Positions 9,238 through 17,816 of a stretch of 64,000 nt of DNA are shown here, in pieces (within the stretch, counting starts at the first letter, position 1; the number at the start of each line of letters is the position of its first letter). The notes beneath the pieces were generated by a model. That model was not told where the DNA came from. It did not search any database and worked only from the letters and a program-made list of their open reading frames with translations. The position numbers and the translations under genes are program-made. Source of the DNA: Polynucleobacter sp. es-MAR-4 (GTDB lineage Bacteria > Pseudomonadota > Gammaproteobacteria > Burkholderiales > Burkholderiaceae); assembly GCF_018882055.1 (NCBI RefSeq), contig NZ_JACVPF010000001.1, positions 868,001 to 932,000 of the forward strand, in the 5' to 3' direction.

Positions 9238-11858
9238 TTAGAAGCCACCCAATCTTTCACGCCAGCCAAAGCCGCGCCCAGCTTGCTCGGATCGGTACCG
9301 CCAGCCATCGCCATCTCTGGTTTACCACCGCCCTTACCACCCACTTGCTGAGCCACAAAATTCACCAAGTCGCCTGCCTTTACTTTGGCAATCGAATCTG
9401 CAGTCACGCCAGCGATCAAACTGACTTTATCGCCCTGGACAGAAGCCAACACAATTGCCGCTGTTTTCAGCTTCGCCTTGAGTGCATCCATGGTCTCGCG
9501 GAGGACTTGCGCATCAGCACCATCCAAGCGTGCTGCCAATACCTTAAGGCCATTGACATCGATTGCTTGTGTCGCTAATTCATCGCCCTGGCTTGCAGCA
9601 AGTTTGGAATTCACTTTATCCAACTCACGCTCGGCTTGACGCAGGCTTTCTTGGAGCTGCGCAACACGATTTACTAGATCACCGGGGTGGGTTTTCAGAA
9701 TCGTTGCAGCTTCATTAATTTTGTCTTCCAAGCCTTGCAGGAAATTCAAGGCATTTCTGCCGGTGACTGCTTCAACTCGACGGATGCCAGCAGCTACACC
9801 ACTTTCAGAAACAATCTTCAAGCTACCGATATCACCTGTACGTCCAACGTGGGTTCCACCACATAACTCTTTAGAGCTACCGATTTCTAGAACGCGCACC
9901 TCGTCGCCATACTTCTCACCAAAGAGCATCATCGCACCAGTCTTTTGAGCATCATCTAAAGACATTACTTTTCCGGAAGTCGCAGTGTTAGCCAAGATCT
10001 CCGCATTCACAATATCTTCTATTCGACGGATCTCTGCTGCAGTAATGGGTGCATTGTGAGTAAAGTCAAAACGGGTTTTGCTAGCATCAACCAAAGATCC
10101 CTTTTGCTGCACATGGTCGCCTAATACCTCGCGCAATGCTTTATGCAAAATATGCGTAGCACTATGGTTACGCATCGTTTCAGTTCTTTGCTCAATGTCC
10201 ACCAAAGCGTTGACTGCATCACCCACCTTGAGCTCGCCTTCTTGCACTTCACCTTGATGACCAAAAACATCAGCCTGAATCTTGAAGGTATCTTCAACTG
10301 CAAAACGCACCGCTTCATTACGTAACTCACCCTTATCGCCAACCTGTCCACCAGACTCAGCGTAGAAAGGGGTGTTATCTAAAACGATCACTGCGGCATC
10401 GCCAGCTTTGATAGATTGCACAGCAGAGCCGTCAACATAAAGTGCGGTTACTTTGGCGCCTTCATGTTTCAAGGTGTCATAGCCATGAAACTGAGTTGGC
10501 TTGCCGGAGTATTCCAAACCTTGGGCCACTTTGAACTTACCAGCAGCCCTTGCTTGATCGCGCTGCTTTTGCATAGCCAAATCAAAACCTTCAGCGTCAA
10601 CCGTGACATCGCGCTCACGGCAAACGTCTGCAGTCAAATCCAATGGGAAGCCAAAGGTATCGTGTAAGCGGAAAGCGGTTTCACCATCAACCGTCTTAGC
10701 CCCACCAGCAAGCGCGCCTTCCAAAATTTCCATACCGTTAGCGATTGTCTGGAAGAAACGCTCTTCCTCCTGCTTAATCACATCACTCACCTTGTCTTTT
10801 GCTGCCTGCAACTCTGGATAAGCTAGGCCCATCTCTTTTACGAGAGCAGGAACAAGTTGATAGAAGAATGGTTTACGCGCACCGAGTTTGTAGCCATGAC
10901 GAATCGCACGGCGTGTAATACGACGAAGCACATAGCCGCGACCCGCATTACCTGGAATCACGCCATCTACTACGATAAAACTACAGGCTCTAATATGGTC
11001 AGCAATCACCTTAAGTGATGGGCTGGCTGGATCGTAATTTTCCCCACCAGCTGCGTCAACAGCTTCTTTAGCTGCCTTCAGCAAATTAACAAAGAGATCG
11101 ATTTCGTAGTTGGAGTGCACATGCTGCAAGACAGCAGCGATACGCTCAAGACCCATACCGGTATCCACGCTAGGCTTAGGCAATGGATGCATATTGCCCG
11201 CTTCATCGCGATTGAACTGCATAAATACGTTGTTCCAGATCTCAATATAGCGATCGCCATCTTCATCAGGACTTCCTGGAGGACCACCAGCAATGTGAGG
11301 ACCATGGTCGTAGAAGATTTCAGTACAAGGACCGCATGGGCCTGTGTCACCCATCATCCAGAAGTTATCTGAGGCATAACGCGCGCCCTTGTTATCGCCG
11401 ATGCGAATAATCCGCTCAGCAGGCACACCAATTTGCTTATTCCAAATCTCGTACGCCTCGTCGTCTTCTGCGTACACCGTAACGAGCAGCTTTTCTTCTG
11501 GGAGCTTAAAGACTTCAGTCAATAAACCCCACGCAAACTGGATTGCATCTTTCTTAAAGTAGTCCCCAAAGGAGAAGTTGCCCAGCATTTCAAAGAAGGT
11601 GTGATGACGGGCTGTATAGCCAACGTTATCTAGGTCATTATGTTTGCCCCCGGCACGAATACATTTTTGAGCGGTGGTTGCGCGGTTATAAGGACGCTTA
11701 TCAAAGCCCAAAAAGACGTCCTTGAACTGATTCATCCCGGCATTAGTAAAGAGCAGGGTTGGATCGTCACCCGGCACAACTGGGCTGGAAGGGACAATTT
11801 GGTGGCCTTTTTGGGCGAAGTAGTCCAGGTACGCCTGGCGGATTTGGGAGACTTTCAT
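9234..11858 (-). CDS. alaS: Alanine--tRNA ligase
   Basis: A class II synthetase charging tRNA-Ala, 874 residues from the ATG at 11858 ([10 protein letters not shown]); an upstream in-frame extension to 11894 would run through the promoter and is rejected. Class II motifs are seen in [15 protein letters not shown] and [17 protein letters not shown]. The editing domain has [11 protein letters not shown] and [11 protein letters not shown], which carry the zinc ligands. The C-terminal C-Ala domain ends with the Gly-rich [16 protein letters not shown]. No Shine-Dalgarno sequence precedes the start, while a TTGCCC-17-GATAAT promoter ends seven bases upstream, predicting a leaderless mRNA. The downstream tusA-like gene overlaps by four bases. 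It is divergent from tctBA. Confidence 0.97.
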   Translation of the reverse strand: MKVSQIRQAYLDYFAQKGHQIVPSSPVVPGDDPTLLFTNAGMNQFKDVFLGFDKRPYNRATTAQKCIRAGGKHNDLDNVGYTARHHTFFEMLGNFSFGDYFKKDAIQFAWGLLTEVFKLPEEKLLVTVYAEDDEAYEIWNKQIGVPAERIIRIGDNKGARYASDNFWMMGDTGPCGPCTEIFYDHGPHIAGGPPGSPDEDGDRYIEIWNNVFMQFNRDEAGNMHPLPKPSVDTGMGLERIAAVLQHVHSNYEIDLFVNLLKAAKEAVDAAGGENYDPASPSLKVIADHIRACSFIVVDGVIPGNAGRGYVLRRITRRAIRHGYKLGARKPFFYQLVPALVKEMGLAYPELQAAKDKVSDVIKQEEERFFQTIANGMEILEGALAGGAKTVDGETAFRLHDTFGFPLDLTADVCRERDVTVDAEGFDLAMQKQRDQARAAGKFKVAQGLEYSGKPTQFHGYDTLKHEGAKVTALYVDGSAVQSIKAGDAAVIVLDNTPFYAESGGQVGDKGELRNEAVRFAVEDTFKIQADVFGHQGEVQEGELKVGDAVNALVDIEQRTETMRNHSATHILHKALREVLGDHVQQKGSLVDASKTRFDFTHNAPITAAEIRRIEDIVNAEILANTATSGKVMSLDDAQKTGAMMLFGEKYGDEVRVLEIGSSKELCGGTHVGRTGDIGSLKIVSESGVAAGIRRVEAVTGRNALNFLQGLEDKINEAATILKTHPGDLVNRVAQLQESLRQAERELDKVNSKLAASQGDELATQAIDVNGLKVLAARLDGADAQVLRETMDALKAKLKTAAIVLASVQGDKVSLIAGVTADSIAKVKAGDLVNFVAQQVGGKGGGKPEMAMAGGTDPSKLGAALAGVKDWVASK

Positions 11859-11865
11859 GCGAATA

Positions 11866-11894
11866 ATTATCGCATTGGCACTAGTCGGGGGCAA
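11866..11894 (-). promoter_or_regulatory. Promoter of alaS, leaderless type
   Basis: On the minus strand TTGCCC (11889-11894), a 17-base spacer and GATAAT (11866-11871) form a good sigma-70 promoter. Seven bases (TATTCGC) separate the -10 from the ATG, so transcription should begin at or within a base or two of the start codon. Confidence 0.6.
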
Positions 11895-11983
11895 ACCCTA
11901 GGCAAAGCTCCCTAATCCTGCCTTACAATCCCGTAACATTAATAAATAGATCGGCATTTAAGTCGATATATAAGGAGCTGAAC

Positions 11984-12442
11984 TTGAAAATTCGCAATCA
12001 AAGGGATTTTGGTGCTGGAATCATGTACATGGTTATTGGCCTATTCTTTACGCTAGTAGCTACACAGTACCCAATGGGCACTGCAGCCAAAATGGGCCCC
12101 GGTTACTTCCCATTCTGCTTAGGCATCCTCATGACCCTCTTGGGACTCTTAATCCTAGTGAAGTCTCTAGGCGCCAAAGCAACTATAGACAAAATACCTC
12201 CATTCAACTGGAAGGTGATTTCAATCATTACCGGCTCTATTTGTCTATTTGGCATTCTTTTGCCAACTATGGGCGTTCTAGTGGCGATTTTTACCCTAGT
12301 TTTCGTAGCCTCAACAGCCAGCAGAGAATTTAGCTGGAAAGCAGCAACGCTGAATTCAGTCGTTTTAATTGGCTTTACATACCTGGTATTTATCGTTGGC
12401 CTCAAGCTAACTTTCCCAGTACTGCCTTTCTTCATTCAATAA
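11984..12442 (+). CDS. tctB: TctB-type small subunit of a tripartite tricarboxylate transporter
   Basis: A 152-residue inner-membrane protein with four hydrophobic segments (about 10-30, 42-60, 78-100, 112-148), as in TctB subunits. With the large permease TctA it forms the membrane part of a secondary transporter for citrate or other carboxylates that depends on a periplasmic binding protein (TctC/Bug). The TTG start at 11984 is chosen because a good AAGGAG site lies seven bases upstream and the following MKIRNQRDFGAG is a normal TctB N-terminus. tctA follows after 18 bases. No TctC gene lies on either side. The substrate cannot be read from the sequence. Confidence 0.88.
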   Translation: MKIRNQRDFGAGIMYMVIGLFFTLVATQYPMGTAAKMGPGYFPFCLGILMTLLGLLILVKSLGAKATIDKIPPFNWKVISIITGSICLFGILLPTMGVLVAIFTLVFVASTASREFSWKAATLNSVVLIGFTYLVFIVGLKLTFPVLPFFIQ

Positions 12443-12460
12443 CTACCGGGAAACAGAAAA

Positions 12461-13963
12461 ATGGAATTATTTAATAATCTCGCTCTCGGCTTTGATACCG
12501 CGTTCACCCTTCAAAATTTGATGTACTGCTTCCTCGGCTGCCTATTGGGCACGCTGATTGGCGTACTCCCAGGCTTGGGACCTGTGGCAACGATTGCCAT
12601 GCTCCTCCCAGCAACCTACGCATTGCCCCCAATTGCAGCTTTAATCATGTTGGCAGGTATTTACTACGGATCACAGTACGGAGGATCCACAACTGCGATT
12701 TTGCTCAACATCCCAGGGGAAACGTCCTCGGTGGTGACGGCAATTGACGGTTACCAAATGGCCAAAAATGGTCGTGGCGGCGTTGCCTTGTTTACTGCCG
12801 GCATGGGCTCTTTCTTTGCTGGTTGCGTAGCGACCCTCGTATTGGCTGCATTTGCTGCCCCACTGTCTCAACTTGCCTTTAAGTTTGGTCCAGCAGAGTA
12901 CTTCTCTCTGATGGTCTTGGGCTTGATTGGTGCTGTTGTACTTGCATCAGGCTCTTTGATCAAGGCGATCGGCATGATCATCCTCGGCCTCTTGATGGGC
13001 TTGATTGGTACCGACGTGAACTCTGGTGTATCTCGCTATGCATTTGATATCCCTGAGCTGAGTGATGGTATTGGCTTTGTCAGCGTGGCAATGGGTGTAT
13101 TCGGCTTTGCTGAAATCATGGGTAATTTGGAGAAGAAAGACGATGAAGAGGGCTTCCTCAACAAAGTTACCTCCATGATGCCTACCAAGCAAGATTTGAA
13201 GCGCATGATTCCATCTATCCTACGCGGCACCACTATTGGATCCATTCTTGGCATCCTGCCAGGTGGTGGCGCTGCTTTGGCAGCTTTCGGTGCTTACTCA
13301 GTAGAGAAGAAATCCTCCAAGTACAGTCATGAGTTTGGTAAGGGTGCAATTGAAGGTGTAGCAGGTCCAGAAGCGGCTAACAATGCTGCAGCTCAAACTT
13401 CCTTCATTCCATTGCTCACTTTGGGCATTCCACCAAATGCCGTGATGGCATTGATGGTTGGCGCAATGACCATTCACAACATTCAACCAGGTCCACAGGT
13501 AATGACCAGCAACCCAGCCTTGTTCTGGGGTCTGATCGCCTCCATGTGGATTGGTAACGTGATGTTGATTCTATTGAATCTGCCACTCATTGGTATTTGG
13601 GTAAAGCTACTCAAAATCCCTTATCGCCTCATGTATCCAGCGATTTTGGTATTTTGCTGTATCGGCGTATACACAGTGAACAACACCGTATTTGATGTTT
13701 ATGTAACCGCAATTTTTGGCCTGATCGGTTACCTTTTCTTCAAACTGGGTTGCGAACCTCCTCCATTGCTCCTAGGTTTTGTACTGGGGCCAATGATGGA
13801 AGAGAACTTCCGTCGCGCGCTATTGCTATCTCGCGGTGATTTCACCACCTTCTTTACCCGTCCACTGTCTTTAGGTCTACTCATTGCAGCAGCACTCTTG
13901 GTGGTAATTGTGGCTCTGCCCGCGGTTAAGAAAACCCGTGAAGAGGCTTTCGTAGAAGAGTAA
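12461..13963 (+). CDS. tctA: TctA-type large permease subunit of a tripartite tricarboxylate transporter
   Basis: A 500-residue polytopic inner-membrane permease with about 11-12 hydrophobic segments. The family signatures GTLIGVLPGLGPVATIAM near residue 30 and the Gly-rich GILPGGGAALAAFGAY near 265 are both present; these two related halves are a known internal duplication of TctA. Also visible is GGSTTAILLNIPGE. It follows tctB and is closed by a strong terminator, so tctBA forms a two-gene unit. Uptake needs a TctC-type binding protein, which is absent here; betaproteobacteria often carry many unlinked Bug proteins. Likely substrates are di- or tricarboxylates, which is inference only. Confidence 0.92.
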   Translation: MELFNNLALGFDTAFTLQNLMYCFLGCLLGTLIGVLPGLGPVATIAMLLPATYALPPIAALIMLAGIYYGSQYGGSTTAILLNIPGETSSVVTAIDGYQMAKNGRGGVALFTAGMGSFFAGCVATLVLAAFAAPLSQLAFKFGPAEYFSLMVLGLIGAVVLASGSLIKAIGMIILGLLMGLIGTDVNSGVSRYAFDIPELSDGIGFVSVAMGVFGFAEIMGNLEKKDDEEGFLNKVTSMMPTKQDLKRMIPSILRGTTIGSILGILPGGGAALAAFGAYSVEKKSSKYSHEFGKGAIEGVAGPEAANNAAAQTSFIPLLTLGIPPNAVMALMVGAMTIHNIQPGPQVMTSNPALFWGLIASMWIGNVMLILLNLPLIGIWVKLLKIPYRLMYPAILVFCCIGVYTVNNTVFDVYVTAIFGLIGYLFFKLGCEPPPLLLGFVLGPMMEENFRRALLLSRGDFTTFFTRPLSLGLLIAAALLVVIVALPAVKKTREEAFVEE

Positions 13964-13986
13964 TTCTCGACTGCTTCCCAGAAACG

Positions 13987-14017
13987 AGCCCGCAGCAGTT
14001 TGCGGGCTTTTTTCTTT
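13987..14017 (+). terminator. Rho-independent terminator after tctA
   Basis: AGCCCGCA (13987-13994) pairs with TGCGGGCT (14001-14008) around a six-base loop, and the hairpin is followed by a run of T. It separates tctBA from the glnS promoter, which starts about 20 bases later. Confidence 0.88.
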
Positions 14018-14035
14018 ATAGACTGGGGTTTTCTC

Positions 14036-14041
14036 TACAAT
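14036..14041 (+). promoter_or_regulatory. Candidate -10 element of glnS, leaderless type
   Basis: TACAAT is followed by GGGCGC and then the glnS ATG at 14048. The six-base gap places the start of transcription on the A of the ATG. There is no Shine-Dalgarno sequence and no convincing -35. Confidence 0.5.
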
Positions 14042-14047
14042 GGGCGC

Positions 14048-15820
14048 ATGTCCCAAGATAGCAAACCCTCCAAATCGCCTGCTGGCACCGTTGCTGAGCC
14101 CTCTAACTTTTTGCGCCAGATCATTGATCATGACTTGGCGAGTGGCGCCTACCAGAACCGCAGCGATCGCAATGGTCAAGCTGTCCCCTCTATCATCACG
14201 CGTTTTCCACCAGAGCCCAATGGCTACCTCCATATTGGTCACGCCAAAAGTATCTGCTTGAACTTTGGCTTAGCCGCTGATTACAACAATCAAGCGGGTG
14301 GTGCACGTTGCAATATGCGCCTGGATGACACCAATCCGGTTAAAGAAGATGTTGAGTACGCAGACAGTATTTTGGATGCCGTTAAATGGTTGGGATTCGA
14401 TTGGGGCACACACCTGTATCACGCGAGTGATTACTTTGACCAACTCTATGAGTTTGCGGAAATTCTGATTCAGAATGGCAAAGCGTATGTGGATAGTCAA
14501 AGTGCTGACGACATTCATACCAATCGCGGCAACTTTGGCCAAGTTGGAAAAAATAGTCCATACCGCGATCGCACGCCCGATGAGAATCTGGCTTTATTTC
14601 GCGAGATGCGTGATGGAAAATTTAAAGACGGTGAACATGTTCTGCGCCTGAAGATCGATATGGCTCATCCAAATATTGTGATGCGCGATCCTGTGGTCTA
14701 TCGTATTCGCCACACCGATCACCATCGCACTGGTAGCAAGTGGTGCATCTATCCTTTATATGATTTCACACATTGCATTTCGGATGCATTGGAAAATGTT
14801 TCACACTCCATCTGCACATTGGAGTTTGAAAATAATCGCCCACTCTACGACTGGATCGTAGCCTCATTAGCAGAGCTGGGGATCTTCAAAAATCCCGTTC
14901 CGCATCAGTATGAATTCGCCCGCCTTAACCTCACTTACACCATCACCAGCAAACGCAAGCTACTGCAATTGGTGGAAGAAAAGCATGTTGATGGCTGGGA
15001 TGATCCTCGGATGCCAACCATCGTCGGCATCCGCCGCAGAGGTTACACACCAGACAGTATTCGCTTGTTCTGTGAACGCATTGGCGTTTCTAAAGCAGAT
15101 AGCTGGATTGATATGAGCACCTTAGACCAAGCCCTGCGGGATGATCTAGAAGCCAAGGCCCCACGGGCAACAGCAGTCCTTAAGCCGCTCAAGCTCGTGA
15201 TTGAAAACTTTGATGCTTCAGCTAGCGAGCCTTGTTCAGCCCCGCGCCATCCACAACATCCTGAGTGGGGTAATCGCGAGTTTCATTTCACAAAAGAATT
15301 GTGGATCGAAGAAGATGACTTTATGAAGGAGCCCATTAAGGGATTCTTCAGGCTCTATCCGCCAATCGGTGATCAGCCTGGTGGACGTGTGCGCTTGCGT
15401 CATGGCTTTGTGATCGAGTGCACTGGGTTTGAAATGGATGCCAAAGGCAACGTAATTCAGGTGAATGCAACTCATTTCCCCGATAGTAAGAGCGGCACTC
15501 CCGGATCAAATAACTACAAGGTCAAAGGCAACATTCATTGGGTAAGCGCGGCTGAAGCCATCCCAGCACAAGTACGTCTTTATGACCACTTGTTTAATGA
15601 CCCGCATCCAGATAGTGGTGATAAGAATTTCCTTGATGCCATCAATCCAAACTCTAAGCAAACGATTACTGCGTACTTAGAGCCTTGCATGAAAGATGCT
15701 AAAGCAGAAGATCGTTTTCAGTTTGAGCGTCATGGCTACTTTGTTGCAGACCAGAGCGACTCCAAACCTGGTCAGCCGGTATTTAATCGTACGGTCGGAC
15801 TTAAGGATTCTTGGAAATAG
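14048..15820 (+). CDS. glnS: Glutamine--tRNA ligase
   Basis: A class Ib synthetase charging tRNA-Gln, 590 residues from the ATG at 14048 (MSQDSKPSKS). The HIGH motif is in PPEPNGYLHIGHAKS. The KMSKS-type loop reads ITSKRKLLQLV, where the MSKRK seen in E. coli has Thr in place of Met; the essential SKR core is kept. GWDDPRMPTIVGIRRRGYTP and the C-terminal beta-barrel anticodon-binding domains follow. It is slightly longer than the E. coli enzyme, mainly at the N-terminus. A further in-frame extension to 14000 would cross the terminator and is rejected. Its last 20 bases overlap the 3' end of the convergent epimerase gene. Confidence 0.96.
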   Translation: MSQDSKPSKSPAGTVAEPSNFLRQIIDHDLASGAYQNRSDRNGQAVPSIITRFPPEPNGYLHIGHAKSICLNFGLAADYNNQAGGARCNMRLDDTNPVKEDVEYADSILDAVKWLGFDWGTHLYHASDYFDQLYEFAEILIQNGKAYVDSQSADDIHTNRGNFGQVGKNSPYRDRTPDENLALFREMRDGKFKDGEHVLRLKIDMAHPNIVMRDPVVYRIRHTDHHRTGSKWCIYPLYDFTHCISDALENVSHSICTLEFENNRPLYDWIVASLAELGIFKNPVPHQYEFARLNLTYTITSKRKLLQLVEEKHVDGWDDPRMPTIVGIRRRGYTPDSIRLFCERIGVSKADSWIDMSTLDQALRDDLEAKAPRATAVLKPLKLVIENFDASASEPCSAPRHPQHPEWGNREFHFTKELWIEEDDFMKEPIKGFFRLYPPIGDQPGGRVRLRHGFVIECTGFEMDAKGNVIQVNATHFPDSKSGTPGSNNYKVKGNIHWVSAAEAIPAQVRLYDHLFNDPHPDSGDKNFLDAINPNSKQTITAYLEPCMKDAKAEDRFQFERHGYFVADQSDSKPGQPVFNRTVGLKDSWK

Positions 15821-16688
15821 TTTTCAGAAACTCTGCGACGCTGGGATAGCGTAGTGGAGTTTTTAGTTCGGGTAGTCGAGTATTCGTGACGCGGCGTGAC
15901 TCCCGCATAAAAGACCACAGCATCGGGGATACAATTTTCTCCAACTGCTCAGACGGCAATCTTGGTGGTCGCTCCAAACCAAATGCATCAGCTACTTCAT
16001 CAAAGTAATCACCCATCTTGGTTTCACCACCATCACAGGCGTTAATGACACGCTGTGGCTTACCGTGATAAACGGCAGCACAAACCAGTCTTGCCAAGTC
16101 ATCACTCTGAATATGATTTGAGTAGGCATCCTCGTTAGCAATTAAGGCTGGTGTGCCCGCCTGAATCCGCTCAACCGGCAATCTATCAGCAGCATAAATC
16201 CCTGGTACTCGCAGAATGGTGAGAACAACTCCATGCGCTGGAGCCCAAAGACGCAGACAATTTTCTGCACCTACCCGTCGCTTGGCGCGCTCGCTTTGGG
16301 GATTCACGGGCGTCACTTCACTCACCCTAGCGCCCCCATGATCCCCATAAACACCGGTAGTGCTCACATAAATCAAGCGCCCAACAGTATCGGAGCCTTG
16401 GGATAAAATTCGTAAGAGGTTGCGAGTTCGGCAATCACGATGACCTGCATTTTGGGGTGGTGCCAAGTGGATTACGGTTTGTGCCAATCCACTTAAGCGC
16501 CACAAGCTATCGGGCTTATCCAGATCCCCCAAAATCGGAATCGCGCCAACCGCTCTCAACTCCTGAAAACGTGCTTTCTGGGAAGTTAGGGCATATACGC
16601 GATGACTTCGGGCAAGCTGCTTGGCAACACGCAGGCCAATGTCGCCGCAGCCGACGATCAGGATTCGAGATTTACCAAAAGATTGCAT
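15801..16688 (-). CDS. NAD(P)-dependent epimerase/dehydratase-like protein (extended SDR)
   Basis: A 295-residue Rossmann-fold protein of the atypical or extended short-chain dehydrogenase group. The nucleotide-binding motif is RILIVGCGDIGLRVAKQL near residue 7 (GxGxxG). YVSTTGVYGDHGGARVSE supplies the Tyr/Ser region, although the usual YxxxK catalytic pair is not clear, which resembles YeeZ-type proteins. It is divergent from the ferredoxin-type reductase gene. The two could act together on nucleotide sugars, but that is only suggested by position. The stop codon lies inside glnS, giving a 20-base convergent overlap. A TACGAT hexamer ends seven bases before the ATG and no ribosome site is visible. 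Confidence 0.82.
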   Translation of the reverse strand: MQSFGKSRILIVGCGDIGLRVAKQLARSHRVYALTSQKARFQELRAVGAIPILGDLDKPDSLWRLSGLAQTVIHLAPPQNAGHRDCRTRNLLRILSQGSDTVGRLIYVSTTGVYGDHGGARVSEVTPVNPQSERAKRRVGAENCLRLWAPAHGVVLTILRVPGIYAADRLPVERIQAGTPALIANEDAYSNHIQSDDLARLVCAAVYHGKPQRVINACDGGETKMGDYFDEVADAFGLERPPRLPSEQLEKIVSPMLWSFMRESRRVTNTRLPELKTPLRYPSVAEFLKTISKNP

Positions 16689-16695
16689 AGGTCAC

Positions 16696-16701
16696 ATCGT
16701 A
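16696..16701 (-). promoter_or_regulatory. Candidate -10 element of the epimerase gene
   Basis: Minus-strand TACGAT with a seven-base gap to the ATG. It lies inside ATCGTAACGAT (16696-16706), an 11-base sequence symmetric about its central base, between the two divergent genes. The consensus match is moderate (four of six). Confidence 0.3.
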
Positions 16702-16724
16702 ACGATTTATTGAAAGGAATGAGA

Positions 16725-17765
16725 GTGTCTTACCAAGTCACGCTCAAGGCGAGCGGCAAACAATTTACTGTCCAGAAGGATGAAACCCTACTTGAAGCAG
16801 CGCTACAACAGGGCATCACCCTTCCCTATGGCTGTAAAAACGGTGCCTGCGGTTCTTGCAAGGGCAAGGTACTAGAGGGTCAGGTAGAGCATGGCCAGCA
16901 TAGTGCCGCCGCCTTAAGCCCTGCTGATGAAGCCGCTGGGGGCACCTTGTTTTGCTGCGCCCACCCTAAATCAGACCTCCTCATTGAAGCACGCGAAGTT
17001 CAAGGCGCTGGCGATATTGCTGTCCGCAAGGTTCCCTGTCGCGTGAACAGCATTACAAAACCGAGTGCCGATGTGGCGATCCTGAAATTGCAATTACCGG
17101 CTGCTGAGCGCTTTCAATTTTTGGCTGGGCAATATTTAGAGTTCCTACTCAAAGATGGGCAACGTCGTGCTTATTCCATTGCCAATGCCCCCGATCAAGA
17201 AGGTCCTCTCGAGCTACATATTCGTCACTTACCAGGCGGACTCTTTACCGATTTTGTTTTTGGCGCAAAGGATCCTGCATTAAAAGAAAAAGATATTCTG
17301 CGTTTTGAAGGACCCCTGGGTAGCTTCTTCCTCAGGGAAGACTCCAAGAAGCCCATCATCTTTGTTGCTGCAGGCACTGGTTTTGCACCAATCAAGTCTA
17401 TCGTTGAGCAAATGCAGCTCAAAAAGATTCATCGCCCGATTCACCTGTATTGGGGTGGTCGTCGCCCGAGCGATCTCTACCTCAATGAGCTATGCCAGTC
17501 ATGGGCCAAAGTCATTCCTGACTTCAATTTCATCCCGGTTATTTCTGATGCCCTCCCAGAGGATCAATGGACTGGACGCACAGGCTTTGTCCATCAAGCT
17601 GTAATCGCTGACCATCCTGATATGAGTCATTACCAGGTCTATGCCTGTGGCGCACCCGTCATGGTCAATGCAGCCCGTCAGGACTTTGCATCTCAGTGCA
17701 AGCTGCCTGAAGACGAATTCTTTGCAGACTCCTTTACCAGCGCGGCTGATCTCGCAACAAACTAA
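16725..17765 (+). CDS. 2Fe-2S ferredoxin/FAD/NAD reductase, CDP-6-deoxy-glucoseen reductase-like
   Basis: A 346-residue flavoprotein reductase. Residues about 1-90 are a plant-type 2Fe-2S domain with GCKNGACGSCKGKV plus the later FCCAHP cysteine. Residues about 100-200 bind FAD (RAYSIANAP). The remainder binds NAD(P), with FVAAGTGFAPIKSIVEQM and the final YACGAPVMV. The architecture is that of CDP-6-deoxy-delta-3,4-glucoseen reductase (AscD/RfbI) and related oxygenase reductases. No AscC-like dehydratase or oxygenase partner is nearby, so the electron acceptor is unknown. The GTG start at 16725 is preferred because AAGGA lies six bases before it; the ATG at 16719 would abut that site. Such genes are common in Burkholderiales. 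Confidence 0.85.
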   Translation: MSYQVTLKASGKQFTVQKDETLLEAALQQGITLPYGCKNGACGSCKGKVLEGQVEHGQHSAAALSPADEAAGGTLFCCAHPKSDLLIEAREVQGAGDIAVRKVPCRVNSITKPSADVAILKLQLPAAERFQFLAGQYLEFLLKDGQRRAYSIANAPDQEGPLELHIRHLPGGLFTDFVFGAKDPALKEKDILRFEGPLGSFFLREDSKKPIIFVAAGTGFAPIKSIVEQMQLKKIHRPIHLYWGGRRPSDLYLNELCQSWAKVIPDFNFIPVISDALPEDQWTGRTGFVHQAVIADHPDMSHYQVYACGAPVMVNAARQDFASQCKLPEDEFFADSFTSAADLATN

Positions 17766-17816
17766 GCCACTAAGCGCGATAATAGAAACCTCATTTGCTC
17801 TCACTTTGCATACGAT

